Shown here: positions 16,133-23,478 of the stretch, in pieces
How the letters are laid out: every line of letters starts with the position of its first letter
How positions within the stretch are numbered: the stretch's first letter is position 1
NCBI RefSeq assembly: GCF_001546485.1
Contig: NZ_KQ956850.1
Span: 2,237-51,663 of the forward strand
From: Gardnerella vaginalis
GTDB taxonomy: Bacteria > Actinomycetota > Actinomycetes > Actinomycetales > Bifidobacteriaceae
Length of the DNA stretch: 49,427 nt
Reading direction: 5' to 3'
The notes under the pieces: generated by a model
Databases searched by the model: none
Told to the model about the DNA's origin: nothing
Seen by the model: only the letters and a program-made list of their open reading frames with translations
Translations under genes and position numbers: made by a program

Positions 16133-16990
16133 TTAGGCTTTAGGAAAGTGGTAGGTTGTGTTGGCAGGAATGCTTCGGTTAATCCACGCATTTGCTGCGA
16201 TTATGCTTCCGCTGCCAATTGTGGTTTCGCCGCCTAAGATTGTTGCGTTTGCGTAAATTACTACGTTGTCACCAATATTAGGGTGGCGCTTTCCGCCTTT
16301 TACAGGATTTCCATCCTCGTCTAGCGCAAAACTTTTTGCACCCAGCGTTACGCCTTGGTAAAGCTTAACATGCTCGCCGATTACAGTTGTTTCGCCGATT
16401 ACAATGCCGGTTCCGTGATCAATGCAAAAATATGCGCCAATTTTCGCGCCTGGATGAATGTCGATTCCGGTTTTTCTGTGTGCATATTCGCTCATAAGTC
16501 TAGGAATTAGCGGTACGTTAAGTTCGTAGAGTGCATGAGCTGTGCGGTGAATAAGCATTGCATAAAAACCTGGGTATGCGAGTGTTACTTCTACTTTGCT
16601 TGTGCAAGCAGGATCGCCTTCGTATATGGCTTGAATATCTGTTAAAAGTAACTTTTTAATTGTAGGAAGAGTATTTATAAATTGATCGCAAATTTCTCGA
16701 ATTTTAACTGCGTCGTTTGTGTAGGATTGAAGTTCGTGGAATATAATGCGTTCTATAGTGTCTAGTGCGTTTGAAGTAACGGTATACAAACTAGCGTTAT
16801 TATTCAAACTAGCGTTGAGTTGCGTAGTATTATTGCTTTCATTGCGCACATGCAACTCAGGCAAAAGTAACACCTGAGTCGCATGTATGAGCGCAATAAT
16901 ATTGTGATAGTTAGGTATGAATGTAGCTTGCCTTATGTCAGAATCATGAATTGAGTTGAGTTTGCTTATAAGGTCAAGATGCTCATTCAT
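16133..16990 (-). CDS. cysE: serine O-acetyltransferase
   Basis: CysE transfers acetyl from acetyl-CoA to serine, giving O-acetylserine for CysK. The N-terminal half is helical, and the C-terminal half is the left-handed beta-helix of hexapeptide transferases (GIDIHPGAKIGAYFCIDHGTGIVIGETTVIGEHVKLYQGVTLGAKS, then KGGKRHPNIGDNVVIYANATILGG). The catalytic His-Asp pair is visible in CIDHGTG. At 285 residues it resembles the longer EpsC/SrpH-type enzymes. Residues 45-70 contain an Asn-rich insertion. GGAG lies 8 bases before the ATG. It follows cysK by 125 bases on the same strand, so both probably share the leader at 18235-18477. Confidence 0.95.
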   Translation of the reverse strand: MNEHLDLISKLNSIHDSDIRQATFIPNYHNIIALIHATQVLLLPELHVRNESNNTTQLNASLNNNASLYTVTSNALDTIERIIFHELQSYTNDAVKIREICDQFINTLPTIKKLLLTDIQAIYEGDPACTSKVEVTLAYPGFYAMLIHRTAHALYELNVPLIPRLMSEYAHRKTGIDIHPGAKIGAYFCIDHGTGIVIGETTVIGEHVKLYQGVTLGAKSFALDEDGNPVKGGKRHPNIGDNVVIYANATILGGETTIGSGSIIAANAWINRSIPANTTYHFPKA

Positions 16991-17115
16991 ACATTAATCT
17001 CCAGTATTTTTATTTTCTTTATTTCTTCTTATTTTCTAGTTTTGATTACTAACTAATATTGTCATTTATTATTTAATCAAAACTTGTGTGCTTATAGTAG
17101 TTCTCCTAAAGGTAT

Positions 17116-18048
17116 TTAGTCTTCAAATAATGCGGTAGACAAGTATCGATCTCCGGAATCTGGCAGTATTGCAACGATAGTTTTGCCCGCATTTTCTTCT
17201 CTTTTTGCTTCTTGGATTGCTGTCCAAACTGCAGCTCCGGAAGAAATACCTACGAGCACGCCTTCCTTTTTGCTTATAAGCTTACCACTTTCGATTGCGT
17301 CTTCATTTGTTACATGAACAATGCGATCGTAAATGTTTTGGTTGAGCACATCTGGCACGAATCCTGCGCCGATTCCTTGAATCTTGTGTGCTCCTGGCTT
17401 GCCGCCTGCGAGCACAGGGGAGTCGGCTGGCTCTACTGCGATTACTTCAAGATGCGGATTTTGCTCCTTTAAATATGTGCCAGTACCCGTGATCGTGCCG
17501 CCAGTTCCAACGCCAGCGATAAGAATATCCACGTTTCCGTCAGTGTCTTGCCAAATTTCTGGGCCGGTTGTGTTGTAGTGTGCGTGCACATTTGCTTGGT
17601 TGGTAAATTGTCCTGGAGTCCACGCGTTTGGCGTGTTTTCAACGATTTCTTTCGCCTTGGCAATTGCGCCTTTCATTCCTTCTGCAGCTAGGGTGAGCAC
17701 GAGTTCAGCTCCGTATGCTTTCATAAGTTTTCGGCGTTCAATAGACATGCTTTCTGGCATGACGATAATGCTTTTGTATCCTTTTGTTTGAGATATCATT
17801 GCAAGACCAATACCTGTGTTTCCGGAAGTTGGCTCAACAATTACTGAGCCTGGTTTGAGAGTTCCTGCGGCTTCTGCTTCTTCAATCATCTGCTTTGCGA
17901 TGCGGTCTTTTACGGAACCTGCTGGGTTGAAGTATTCGAGTTTTACGAGGATTTTTGCTTGAAGATTGTGCTCTTTTTCAATGTGAGTAAGCTCCAGAAG
18001 TGGAGTGTGACCTACGAGTTCTTGCACGGACTGGTAGATGTTAGACAT
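17116..18048 (-). CDS. cysK: cysteine synthase A (O-acetylserine thiol-lyase)
   Basis: The 310-residue PLP enzyme makes cysteine from O-acetylserine and sulfide. The Schiff-base Lys is K47 in NPAGSVKDRIA. The substrate loop PTSGNTG is at 73-79, GVGTGGTITGTG binds the PLP phosphate, and the Ser that binds the pyridine nitrogen is in GISSGAA. Length and motifs match CysK, with no regulatory domain. The ribosome site AAGGGGAAA precedes the ATG. It is the first structural gene after the cysteine leader and terminator, and its transcription is therefore expected to depend on readthrough. Confidence 0.96.
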   Translation of the reverse strand: MSNIYQSVQELVGHTPLLELTHIEKEHNLQAKILVKLEYFNPAGSVKDRIAKQMIEEAEAAGTLKPGSVIVEPTSGNTGIGLAMISQTKGYKSIIVMPESMSIERRKLMKAYGAELVLTLAAEGMKGAIAKAKEIVENTPNAWTPGQFTNQANVHAHYNTTGPEIWQDTDGNVDILIAGVGTGGTITGTGTYLKEQNPHLEVIAVEPADSPVLAGGKPGAHKIQGIGAGFVPDVLNQNIYDRIVHVTNEDAIESGKLISKKEGVLVGISSGAAVWTAIQEAKREENAGKTIVAILPDSGDRYLSTALFED

Positions 18049-18234
18049 AATATTTCCCCTTACTTGTTTGTTTTGTTTTGTTTAATTTTGTTTGTTTTTA
18101 ATTTTTTAAAAATAATTTTTATTAATAAAGCGACTATTGCTTATTAGTTGTTTCTAACGATGCCATTTATTCGTTTTAATATTTAATCCGTATCAATTTT
18201 TATTTTTTAACATTTTATATTCGAATTTTGGCAT

Positions 18235-18261
18235 AAAAAAAGAAACAGCGCGCTGTTTCTT
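18235..18261 (-). terminator. attenuator terminator in the cysK leader
   Basis: The arms AAGAAACAGCG and CGCTGTTTCTT (18240-18261) are perfectly complementary over 11 bases each with no extra loop, so the real loop is the central GCGC. On the minus strand the stem is followed by seven Ts (18241-18235). It is located 187 bases before the cysK start and 63 bases after the leader-peptide stop. Confidence 0.9.
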
Positions 18262-18361
18262 GAATCGTAATTTGCTGTGTTTTAACGTAAATGCTTTTAA
18301 CACAGGCTAGATGTTATGCACAGTCAGTGCTTGAAAACATCATTTCGATTAAGAAATGCGC
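18250..18361 (-). promoter_or_regulatory. cysteine attenuator: antiterminator pairing
   Basis: The minus-strand segment GCGCATTTCTTAATCG (18361-18346), inside leader codons 17-22, can pair with the terminator's upstream arm and flank (18267-18250). The pairs are GCGC, TTTCTT and AATCG, 15 in all, with a small internal loop and one bulge. This would break the terminator. A competing 6-base hairpin, CATTTC (18358-18353) with GAAATG (18346-18341), lies within the same segment. A further 7-base stem, 18275-18281 with 18299-18305, lies between. A ribosome halted at the first Cys triplet would leave codons 17-22 free to form the antiterminator. The pairings are seen; the mechanism is inferred. Confidence 0.75.
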
Positions 18362-18410
18362 AACAGCATACGTTACAACAACAATTTGTCATCATATTTG
18401 TATGATACAT
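18324..18410 (-). CDS. cysteine-rich leader peptide of the cysK operon
   Basis: A 28-codon frame starts at ATG 18410, with AAAGGAG 5 bases upstream, and ends with TGA at 18324-18326. Codons 10-17 read Cys-Cys-Cys-Asn-Val-Cys-Cys-Cys (TGT TGT TGT AAC GTA TGC TGT TGC). Six cysteines in eight codons is far above chance, and the peptide precedes a terminator and cysteine synthase. Its proposed job is not the peptide itself but ribosome stalling when Cys-tRNA is scarce, as Trp codons do in trpL. It is too short for usual gene callers. Confidence 0.88.
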   Translation of the reverse strand: MYHTNMMTNCCCNVCCCAFLNRNDVFKH

Positions 18411-18448
18411 GTGCACTCCTTTACTCGTCGAAATGGTGATAAGTGAAG

Positions 18449-18477
18449 ACTATAGCGAATGGATTTGTGTTTGTCAA
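18449..18477 (-). promoter_or_regulatory. promoter of the cysteine leader-cysK-cysE unit
   Basis: The perfect -35 box TTGACA (18477-18472) and -10 box TATAGT (18454-18449) are separated by 17 bases. Transcription should start near 18442, about 30 bases before the leader peptide. A near-consensus promoter fits control after initiation rather than by an activator. Confidence 0.85.
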
Positions 18478-18628
18478 ACTTTGATTTGTACTACTTTTTC
18501 TGCGTGAGTGTCTGATTCTGGCTGTTTTGGGGCACTGGTGCAGATTGCGTTCTGCGTTATTGTCTCATTTTGTCTATCTTCGGACATTAATGCAGTTTGC
18601 GCGCTGCGTGAGTGTCTCTGTTTGGCAC

Positions 18629-18669
18629 TAGTGGTCATTAGGTGCAAAATTGCAGAGATTGGCTACTTT
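18629..18669 (+). repeat. palindromic intergenic repeat, copy 1
   Basis: The copy reads TAGTGGTCATTAGGTGCAAA, then ATTGCAGAGATTGGCTACTT. It shares the TGCAAA-TTGCA core and the right arm GATTGGCTACTTT with five further copies. It lies between the cysteine leader and the phd/parE-like pair. The preceding 130 bases hold weaker, related text (GTGCAGATTGCG, GTGAGTGTCTCTGTTTGGC). Confidence 0.8.
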
Positions 18670-18675
18670 AAGGCG

Positions 18676-18710
18676 GTGAAGAAAATTGCCGCAAACGGCA
18701 AAATCTTCAC
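18676..18710. other. strong hairpin downstream of the TA pair
   Basis: GTGAAGA (18676-18682) pairs with TCTTCAC (18704-18710), and TTGCCG (18686-18691) pairs with CGGCAA (18696-18701) across a CAAA loop, leaving a small internal loop. It has no T-run on either side, but lies 75 bases past the end of the toxin gene and could still end its transcript. Confidence 0.55.
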
Positions 18711-18784
18711 TGGTATTTATTAGATGCGTATCTCAATAGCAGATGTATATCTCACTGACATGTGCGTATCTCAATAACTTTAAC

Positions 18785-19111
18785 TTACAGTATGTCAACC
18801 CAGTTTTGTCTAGCATGAAGTATTCTATGCACCATAACTGTTTTGTTCTCTTCGCAAATTTTATAGAAGATTACATATTTTTTAACGAAACATCTTCTAA
18901 AGTTTTTGCTACTTAGGTAATCATCGTTCGCCAGTCTGTATCGATACGGCATTGTTGATAGGTTTGAAACAGTGGCTTCTACGTTATCGAGGAATTCGGC
19001 TGCTGTAATTGGTGAGTCTAGATTGTGCGCAATGTAATGAACTATGTCTTGCAAATCTTTGTGGTAACTTTGCGAAACGATTATTGCGTATTTTTGGTTA
19101 TTTTGCGCCAT
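18785..19111 (-). CDS. ParE/RelE-superfamily toxin
   Basis: The 108-residue protein has the family pattern: IIVSQSYHKDLQDIVHYIAHNL at the start and a C-terminal sheet NFRRCFVKKYVIFYKICEENKTVMVHRILHARQNWVDIL. The RILHARQNW ending is typical of ParE and RelE/ParE plasmid stabilisation proteins. It overlaps the antitoxin gene by 14 bases. The target (gyrase or mRNA) is unknown. Confidence 0.88.
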   Translation of the reverse strand: MAQNNQKYAIIVSQSYHKDLQDIVHYIAHNLDSPITAAEFLDNVEATVSNLSTMPYRYRLANDDYLSSKNFRRCFVKKYVIFYKICEENKTVMVHRILHARQNWVDIL

Positions 19112-19370
19112 TGTTGAGTTCTTCTCTTAAGCTTCGCATTGATTCTTCAAAAGATAATGTGCGATTGTTACTAAAATCAGACTCGCTTTGAGAGAGTGAC
19201 CTGTACAGTTCATATTTGCTCATGAACTTGTTGAATAAGTCAATACTCATTACAGCTAAGTCTCCGCGACCGTTTTTTGTAATGAAAACTGGCTCTTTTG
19301 TTTCGTGACAGAATGTTGATATCTCGTTGTAGTTATTGCGTAAATCTGTGCTTGACTTAATAGTTGGCAT
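19098..19370 (-). CDS. Phd/YefM-family antitoxin
   Basis: The 90-residue antitoxin has the Phd/YefM core (IKSSTDLRNNYNEISTFCHETKEPVFITKNGRGDLAVMSIDLFNKF) and a C-terminal tail rich in Ser, Glu and Arg. It is paired with a ParE/RelE-fold toxin. AAAGGA lies 8 bases before the ATG. The Phd plus ParE/RelE combination is a recognised mix of families. Confidence 0.9.
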   Translation of the reverse strand: MPTIKSSTDLRNNYNEISTFCHETKEPVFITKNGRGDLAVMSIDLFNKFMSKYELYRSLSQSESDFSNNRTLSFEESMRSLREELNNGAK

Positions 19371-19554
19371 CGTGCGAGTCCTTTGAGATGATTGTTATTT
19401 CGTTATTTTTGGCTATTTTATTATTTTTTTGAATGAGCTTATCTAGTTTGCTTTATGTATATAAATAAATTATCAACATAGTTTAATGTAATATAAAGAT
19501 ATTATATGATTATTTCTTTAGATTATTGACTTTGATTGTTTGATTTCCATAATG

Positions 19555-19597
19555 CTAGTAGCCAATCGTTGCAAATTTGCAGTGATTGGCTACTTTG
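19555..19597 (+). repeat. palindromic intergenic repeat, copy 2 (best palindrome)
   Basis: Arms TAGCCAATC (19559-19567) and GATTGGCTA (19584-19592) are exact complements. They enclose the perfect 12-base palindrome TGCAAATTTGCA (19570-19581), with GT on each side. The whole 34-base unit is therefore almost fully symmetrical. It is the most regular of six copies and may be closest to the ancestral form. Confidence 0.9.
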
Positions 19598-19619
19598 TTG
19601 TTGGTTTGCGCATTTGATA

Positions 19620-19655
19620 CGTTTATGCTGATATTACATATGAGATCAGCGTTTT
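19620..19655 (+). repeat. dispersed hairpin with shared 20-mer, copy 1
   Basis: CGTTTATGCTGATATTACAT is identical to 24291-24310. Here the returning arm is GATCAGCG only, so the stem is short (CGCTGATC-like pairing with one mismatch). The second copy has the longer stem. Confidence 0.7.
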
Positions 19656-19903
19656 AATTTGATTTTTTTTTAACTCTATGCTTATTATTTCTAGCAAGCA
19701 TTATGTATAAGTGTGTTTAAGCATTTATATGTGTTGTCAAGTAGATAAGCATGACCAATCAGGATAAGTATGATAGTGTAGCTTTCAATGCTTTGTAGCG
19801 AGTGAATAAGCAAATAGCTTATGAAGATGCTAGCTGCGAAAATGCTATTAGAGAAGAGATAGTAGAAATAGTATAGATATAAAGGAAGTGAGAGGTAGCG
19901 AGA

Positions 19904-21652
19904 ATGAGTAAAACTGACAACGCGGCAAATCAGCAATCATCCACACTGCATCCCGACGTAAAAAATTACGTAAAACTATTTTTCAAAGAAAACAAGTTTG
20001 TAGCTTTTCTTTCGATGATAGTTTTTATTGCCTTGTCTATGATTTTCACTGCTATTTCTTGGCTTTTGCAAATTATTTTCGACTATATGTCTGGCAAAGG
20101 AGCCTTCTCTTTAACTACTATTTTGCTGCTTGTCGCTTCCTTTATGCTGGTAATCTCCCTGATTTTTGCGTTGAAGCGCAGTGCGTACCCTCGCTTTCTT
20201 GAAAAAGCAATGAATCAGTATAAAGAGTCTGTTATTAAGAAGCTTTTAAAGAAGAGTTATAGTGATTTTTCGCTTGCGAATTCCGGCACGTATCTTTCTG
20301 TACTTACTAATGATTGCGAGCGTATTCAAGAAAAGTATTTGAAGAAGATTTTTGACTTTGCTCAAGACGTTCTTATGCTTGTAAGTTCGCTGGCTCTTAT
20401 GATTTACTATAGTCCGCTGCTCACTGTTATTGCTCTTATTATTTCTGTGCTTCCTATGGCGTGCTCAATTCTTACAGCTAGCGGAATTGCCACTCGAGAG
20501 GAGCAGGTTTCTAAGTCGAATGAGTCTTACACTGCTTTAACGAAGGATGTTTTGAACGGAGTTTCAGTTATTAAGAGTTTTAAGGCGGAGCAGGAGGTTA
20601 TTGATCGCTACAAGAATCAGTCGATGGAGCTTGAGCATACGAAGAATCTTCGCGAAAAAACGATGACTACTGTTTCTGCTCTTGGCACGATTTCAAGTCT
20701 TGGGACTCAGCTTGGCGTGATGCTTGTTGGTGCTTGGATGGTTAACGCTCATGTTGGCGTTATTACTGCTGGCATGGTTTTAGCTTTCACTAATTTGATG
20801 AATGGCGTTCTTCAGCCTATTGCAACTCTTCCGCAAATGCTTGGCGAGATGAAGGGTGCTAAGAGGCTTATTAGTAAGATGGCTGATTATATGAGTAACG
20901 CTAAGGAAGATTCTGGCGAGATTATTGACGATTCTATTAAAAGTGTTGTTTTGCGAGATGTTTCGTATTCTTATGATGCGGATCATAAAGTTTTGAAAAA
21001 TGTAAATCTAACTTTGCAAGCTGGAAAATCTTATGCAATAGTAGGACCTTCTGGAGCTGGTAAGAGTAGTTTGATTAATCTGCTTATGGGATACTACAAG
21101 GATTATGAAGGTAGTGTGAAGCTGAATAATCACGAGCTTAGCAATGTAAGCAAGAGTTCGCTTTACGATAAGACTACTCTTATGCAGCAGTCTGTGTTTA
21201 TGTTTGATGCTTCGATTTTAGATAATATTACGCTTTTTAAGCCGTTCCCGAATGCGGAAGTTAATCGCGTGATTCACTTGGCTGGTTTGGATGATTTGAT
21301 TGCTGCTAAAGGCAAGGATTATCAGTGTGGCGAGAATGGTAGTCATCTTTCTGGCGGCGAAAAGCAGCGTATTGCTATTGCGCGAAGCTTGCTTAAAAAG
21401 TCCGAGATTCTGTTGGTTGATGAGGCAACGAGTGCGTTAGATAACGAGACGAGCGCGAACGTAACGCAGTCTATTCTGGATTTGCAAGGAATTCTTCGAC
21501 TTGTGGTAACTCACCGCTTGGATGCTAATTCGCTTAAGCAATATGATGAGATTCTTGTGATGAAAAGCGGCGAACTTATTGAGCGCGGAAGCTTTGAGGA
21601 CCTTATGAATCAGAAAGCTTACTTCTACTCGCTTTACACTGTGTCTATGTGA
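19904..21652 (+). CDS. ABC exporter, transmembrane and ATPase domains fused
   Basis: The 582-residue half transporter has six helices in residues 25-310 and an ATPase domain after. Walker A GPSGAGKSS is at 381-389, signature LSGGE at 482-486, Walker B EILLVDEATSALD, and the H-loop in VVTHR. All catalytic residues are present, so a homodimer could be active. It belongs to the MsbA/LmrA-like type I exporters. There is no peptidase domain, so it is not a typical bacteriocin processor. It stands alone between two repeat copies, with a good ribosome site. The substrate cannot be told. Confidence 0.92.
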   Translation: MSKTDNAANQQSSTLHPDVKNYVKLFFKENKFVAFLSMIVFIALSMIFTAISWLLQIIFDYMSGKGAFSLTTILLLVASFMLVISLIFALKRSAYPRFLEKAMNQYKESVIKKLLKKSYSDFSLANSGTYLSVLTNDCERIQEKYLKKIFDFAQDVLMLVSSLALMIYYSPLLTVIALIISVLPMACSILTASGIATREEQVSKSNESYTALTKDVLNGVSVIKSFKAEQEVIDRYKNQSMELEHTKNLREKTMTTVSALGTISSLGTQLGVMLVGAWMVNAHVGVITAGMVLAFTNLMNGVLQPIATLPQMLGEMKGAKRLISKMADYMSNAKEDSGEIIDDSIKSVVLRDVSYSYDADHKVLKNVNLTLQAGKSYAIVGPSGAGKSSLINLLMGYYKDYEGSVKLNNHELSNVSKSSLYDKTTLMQQSVFMFDASILDNITLFKPFPNAEVNRVIHLAGLDDLIAAKGKDYQCGENGSHLSGGEKQRIAIARSLLKKSEILLVDEATSALDNETSANVTQSILDLQGILRLVVTHRLDANSLKQYDEILVMKSGELIERGSFEDLMNQKAYFYSLYTVSM

Positions 21653-21714
21653 GGATGTTGACTGGCTTGTTGAAATGTGCTGAGCAATTTAGCGCAATAG
21701 ATCCTGAGCCAGTG

Positions 21715-21757
21715 TTAGTGGCCATTAGGTGCAAATTTGCAGCGATTGGCTACTTTG
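21715..21757 (+). repeat. palindromic intergenic repeat, copy 3
   Basis: The copy reads TTAGTGGCCATTAGG, TGCAAATTTGCA, GCGATTGGCTACTTTG. The core is a perfect palindrome and the arms GGCCATT/GATTGGCT are imperfect. It starts 63 bases after the ABC gene stop. Confidence 0.9.
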
Positions 21758-21790
21758 AGATATTGAGAGTTTAAATTATCCAGATTATAA

Positions 21791-21832
21791 TAGTAGCCAT
21801 CAAGTGCAAAATTGCAGCGATTGGCCACTTTG
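21791..21832 (+). repeat. palindromic intergenic repeat, copy 4
   Basis: The copy reads TAGTAGCCATCAAG, TGCAAAATTGCA, GCGATTGGCCACTTTG. It lies 76 bases after copy 3 in the same orientation. Further GGTTGGCTACTTTG-like fragments follow, suggesting partial local duplications. Confidence 0.88.
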
Positions 21833-22004
21833 TGGTTGGCTACTTTGTGGTTGGCTGATCTTGGATTGTCCACTTTACAATTGGCTAATCTTGATTCGGT
21901 CACTTATGCATACTTTGTCGCAGTGCTTGCGGAAATATTTGCATAGAAATAAGAGCTTTGTGCCACAGCACGTTTGCACAATACTTATTGAAAGGATGCT
22001 AGAT

Positions 22005-23267
22005 ATGCCTGTTAAAGAAATAAAGAGAGACTATTATATTCAAAAGCTCGATTCGACGAAAAATAATGGTCTTATCAAGGTAATATCCGGCATGCGTAGA
22101 TGTGGTAAAACGTATATTTTAATGAAACTATTTTATGACCATTTGATTGCGGATGGTGTAGAAGATGATCATATTATTCGCATAGCATTGGACGATAGAA
22201 GAAATAAGGACTTGCGTAATCCTGATAATATTCTTGCACATATTGATGAGCTTCTGAAAGACGATAAGACATACTATCTGTTTATTGATGAAGTTCAAAT
22301 GATGGATGATTTTGTAGATGTGCTTAATAGTTTTTTGCATATCAGTAATCTAGATGTTTACGTTAGCGGTAGTAATTCTAAATTCCTTTCGTCGGATATC
22401 GTTACAGAGTTTAGAGGAAGAAGCGATCAGATTAGAATTTATCCTCTTTCGTTTTCTGAATTCATGTCTGTTCGTGAAGAGGATGAGCGGGATGCTTGGG
22501 AAGAATATTGGAGATTTGGCGGTCTTCCTCAAGTTGTTTTAATGGAAAGCGATGAGCAAAAACGCGAGTTCCTTCAATCAGTTTTTGAAAACACTTATAA
22601 AAGAGATATTCTTGACCGTCATGCAATACGAAAAAGAAGTGAACTTGATGATGTTACTAGAGTAATCGCTTCTTCTATTGGAGCTTTAACTAGCACTAGA
22701 AAAATCGTTCAAACGTTTAAATCTGTTTCACAGGTTTCGACTACAAGAACGACTGTTGAGAGATATATCTCTTATCTAGAAGATTCATTCCTTTTAGAGA
22801 GCGCTATTCGATATGACATTAAAGGCAGGAAGTATATAGGTAGTCCTGTGAAGTATTATTTTACGGATCTTGGCGTAAGGAACGCGCTTCTCGGCTTTAG
22901 GCAGATGGAAGAAACTCACATAATGGAAAATGTTATTTACAACGAGTTAAAACGTCTTGGTTACAAGGTGGATGTTGGTAGTGTGCAAGTTAGTGAAGTG
23001 AATAAAAATGGTAAATCAGTTCGCAAACAAACGGAAGTTGATTTTGTTGTAAATATGGCAGATCAAAGATTTTATATTCAATCTGCGCTTGCGCTACCTA
23101 CTAGAGAGAAGACGTTGCAAGAAGAGAAATCTTTGATGAATATTAGTGATGCGTTCCGTAAGATTATTCTTGTTGGTGGGAGCGTAAAGCCTTGGCATAC
23201 TGAGGAAGGCGTTCTTGTATTGGGATTGCTGAATTTCCTTCTTAATCCTGAAACTATTTATAAGTAA
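22005..23267 (+). CDS. AAA-family ATPase with DUF4143 C-terminus
   Basis: The start at ATG 22005 is chosen because AAAGGA lies about 8 bases upstream. The 420 residues have Walker A GMRRCGKT (29-36) and Walker B YLFIDEVQ, then the DUF4143 nuclease-like C-terminal region (residues about 200-350, including YLEDSFLLESAIRYDIKGRKY and the KQTEVDFVV nuclease-type motif). Such proteins are very common in human-associated anaerobes, usually as single accessory genes, and their role is not established. E-x-D-F-V with upstream N-x-x-Y-N-E-L fits a PD-(D/E)XK-like site. It stands between repeat copies 4 and 5. Confidence 0.9.
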   Translation: MPVKEIKRDYYIQKLDSTKNNGLIKVISGMRRCGKTYILMKLFYDHLIADGVEDDHIIRIALDDRRNKDLRNPDNILAHIDELLKDDKTYYLFIDEVQMMDDFVDVLNSFLHISNLDVYVSGSNSKFLSSDIVTEFRGRSDQIRIYPLSFSEFMSVREEDERDAWEEYWRFGGLPQVVLMESDEQKREFLQSVFENTYKRDILDRHAIRKRSELDDVTRVIASSIGALTSTRKIVQTFKSVSQVSTTRTTVERYISYLEDSFLLESAIRYDIKGRKYIGSPVKYYFTDLGVRNALLGFRQMEETHIMENVIYNELKRLGYKVDVGSVQVSEVNKNGKSVRKQTEVDFVVNMADQRFYIQSALALPTREKTLQEEKSLMNISDAFRKIILVGGSVKPWHTEEGVLVLGLLNFLLNPETIYK

Positions 23268-23350
23268 GGCATTGCGATTTTTTACACCTGAGCTGGTGCT
23301 AGTAACCATTAGGAGTAGTTTTTCCTTCTGTGTTAGTGTCTCTGTTTGAC

Positions 23351-23395
23351 TTAGTGGTCATTAAGTGCAGATTTGCAGTGATTGGCTACTTTGTG
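23351..23395 (+). repeat. palindromic intergenic repeat, copy 5
   Basis: The copy reads TTAGTGGTCATTAAG, TGCAGATTTGCA, GTGATTGGCTACTTTG. The 20 bases before it (GTGTTAGTGTCTCTGTTTGA) match the text before copy 1, so the repeat unit in these two copies extends to about 60 bases. Confidence 0.88.
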
Positions 23396-23478
23396 ATTTT
23401 TGTACGATAATGTGCGTGCTGGTACATAGGATTGAGTTGCTTGTAGGATGGAGCTGATCGTATGGAGGAGCTGATTGT

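Larger units (their letters stand above)
19371..19903. other. intergenic DNA with two repeat elements
   Basis: No gene is seen in these 530 bases. They contain palindromic repeat copy 2 (19555-19597) and one copy of the CGTTTATGCTGAT hairpin (19620-19655). The ribosome site GGAAGTGAGAGG for the ABC gene lies at the end. Confidence 0.5.
21653..22004. other. intergenic DNA with two palindromic repeat copies
   Basis: The region holds repeat copies 3 and 4, followed by partial tandem echoes of TGGTTGGCTACTTTG up to about 21905. An ORF reading through it from 21804 into the ATPase gene is treated as non-coding because the true ribosome site lies at 21991-21995. Confidence 0.6.

Noticed and set aside
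18508-18723. 71-residue plus-strand ORF rich in Cys, near the cysteine leader
   Set aside because: It is formed by repeated intergenic text (repeat copy 1 and related fragments) and the hairpin at 18676-18710. It has no ribosome site and no domain. Its Cys content is a by-product of TGC/TGT in the repeats.
21804-22004. N-terminal extension of the DUF4143 ATPase
   Set aside because: The 67 extra codons are repeat-derived DNA, and a good ribosome site lies directly before ATG 22005.
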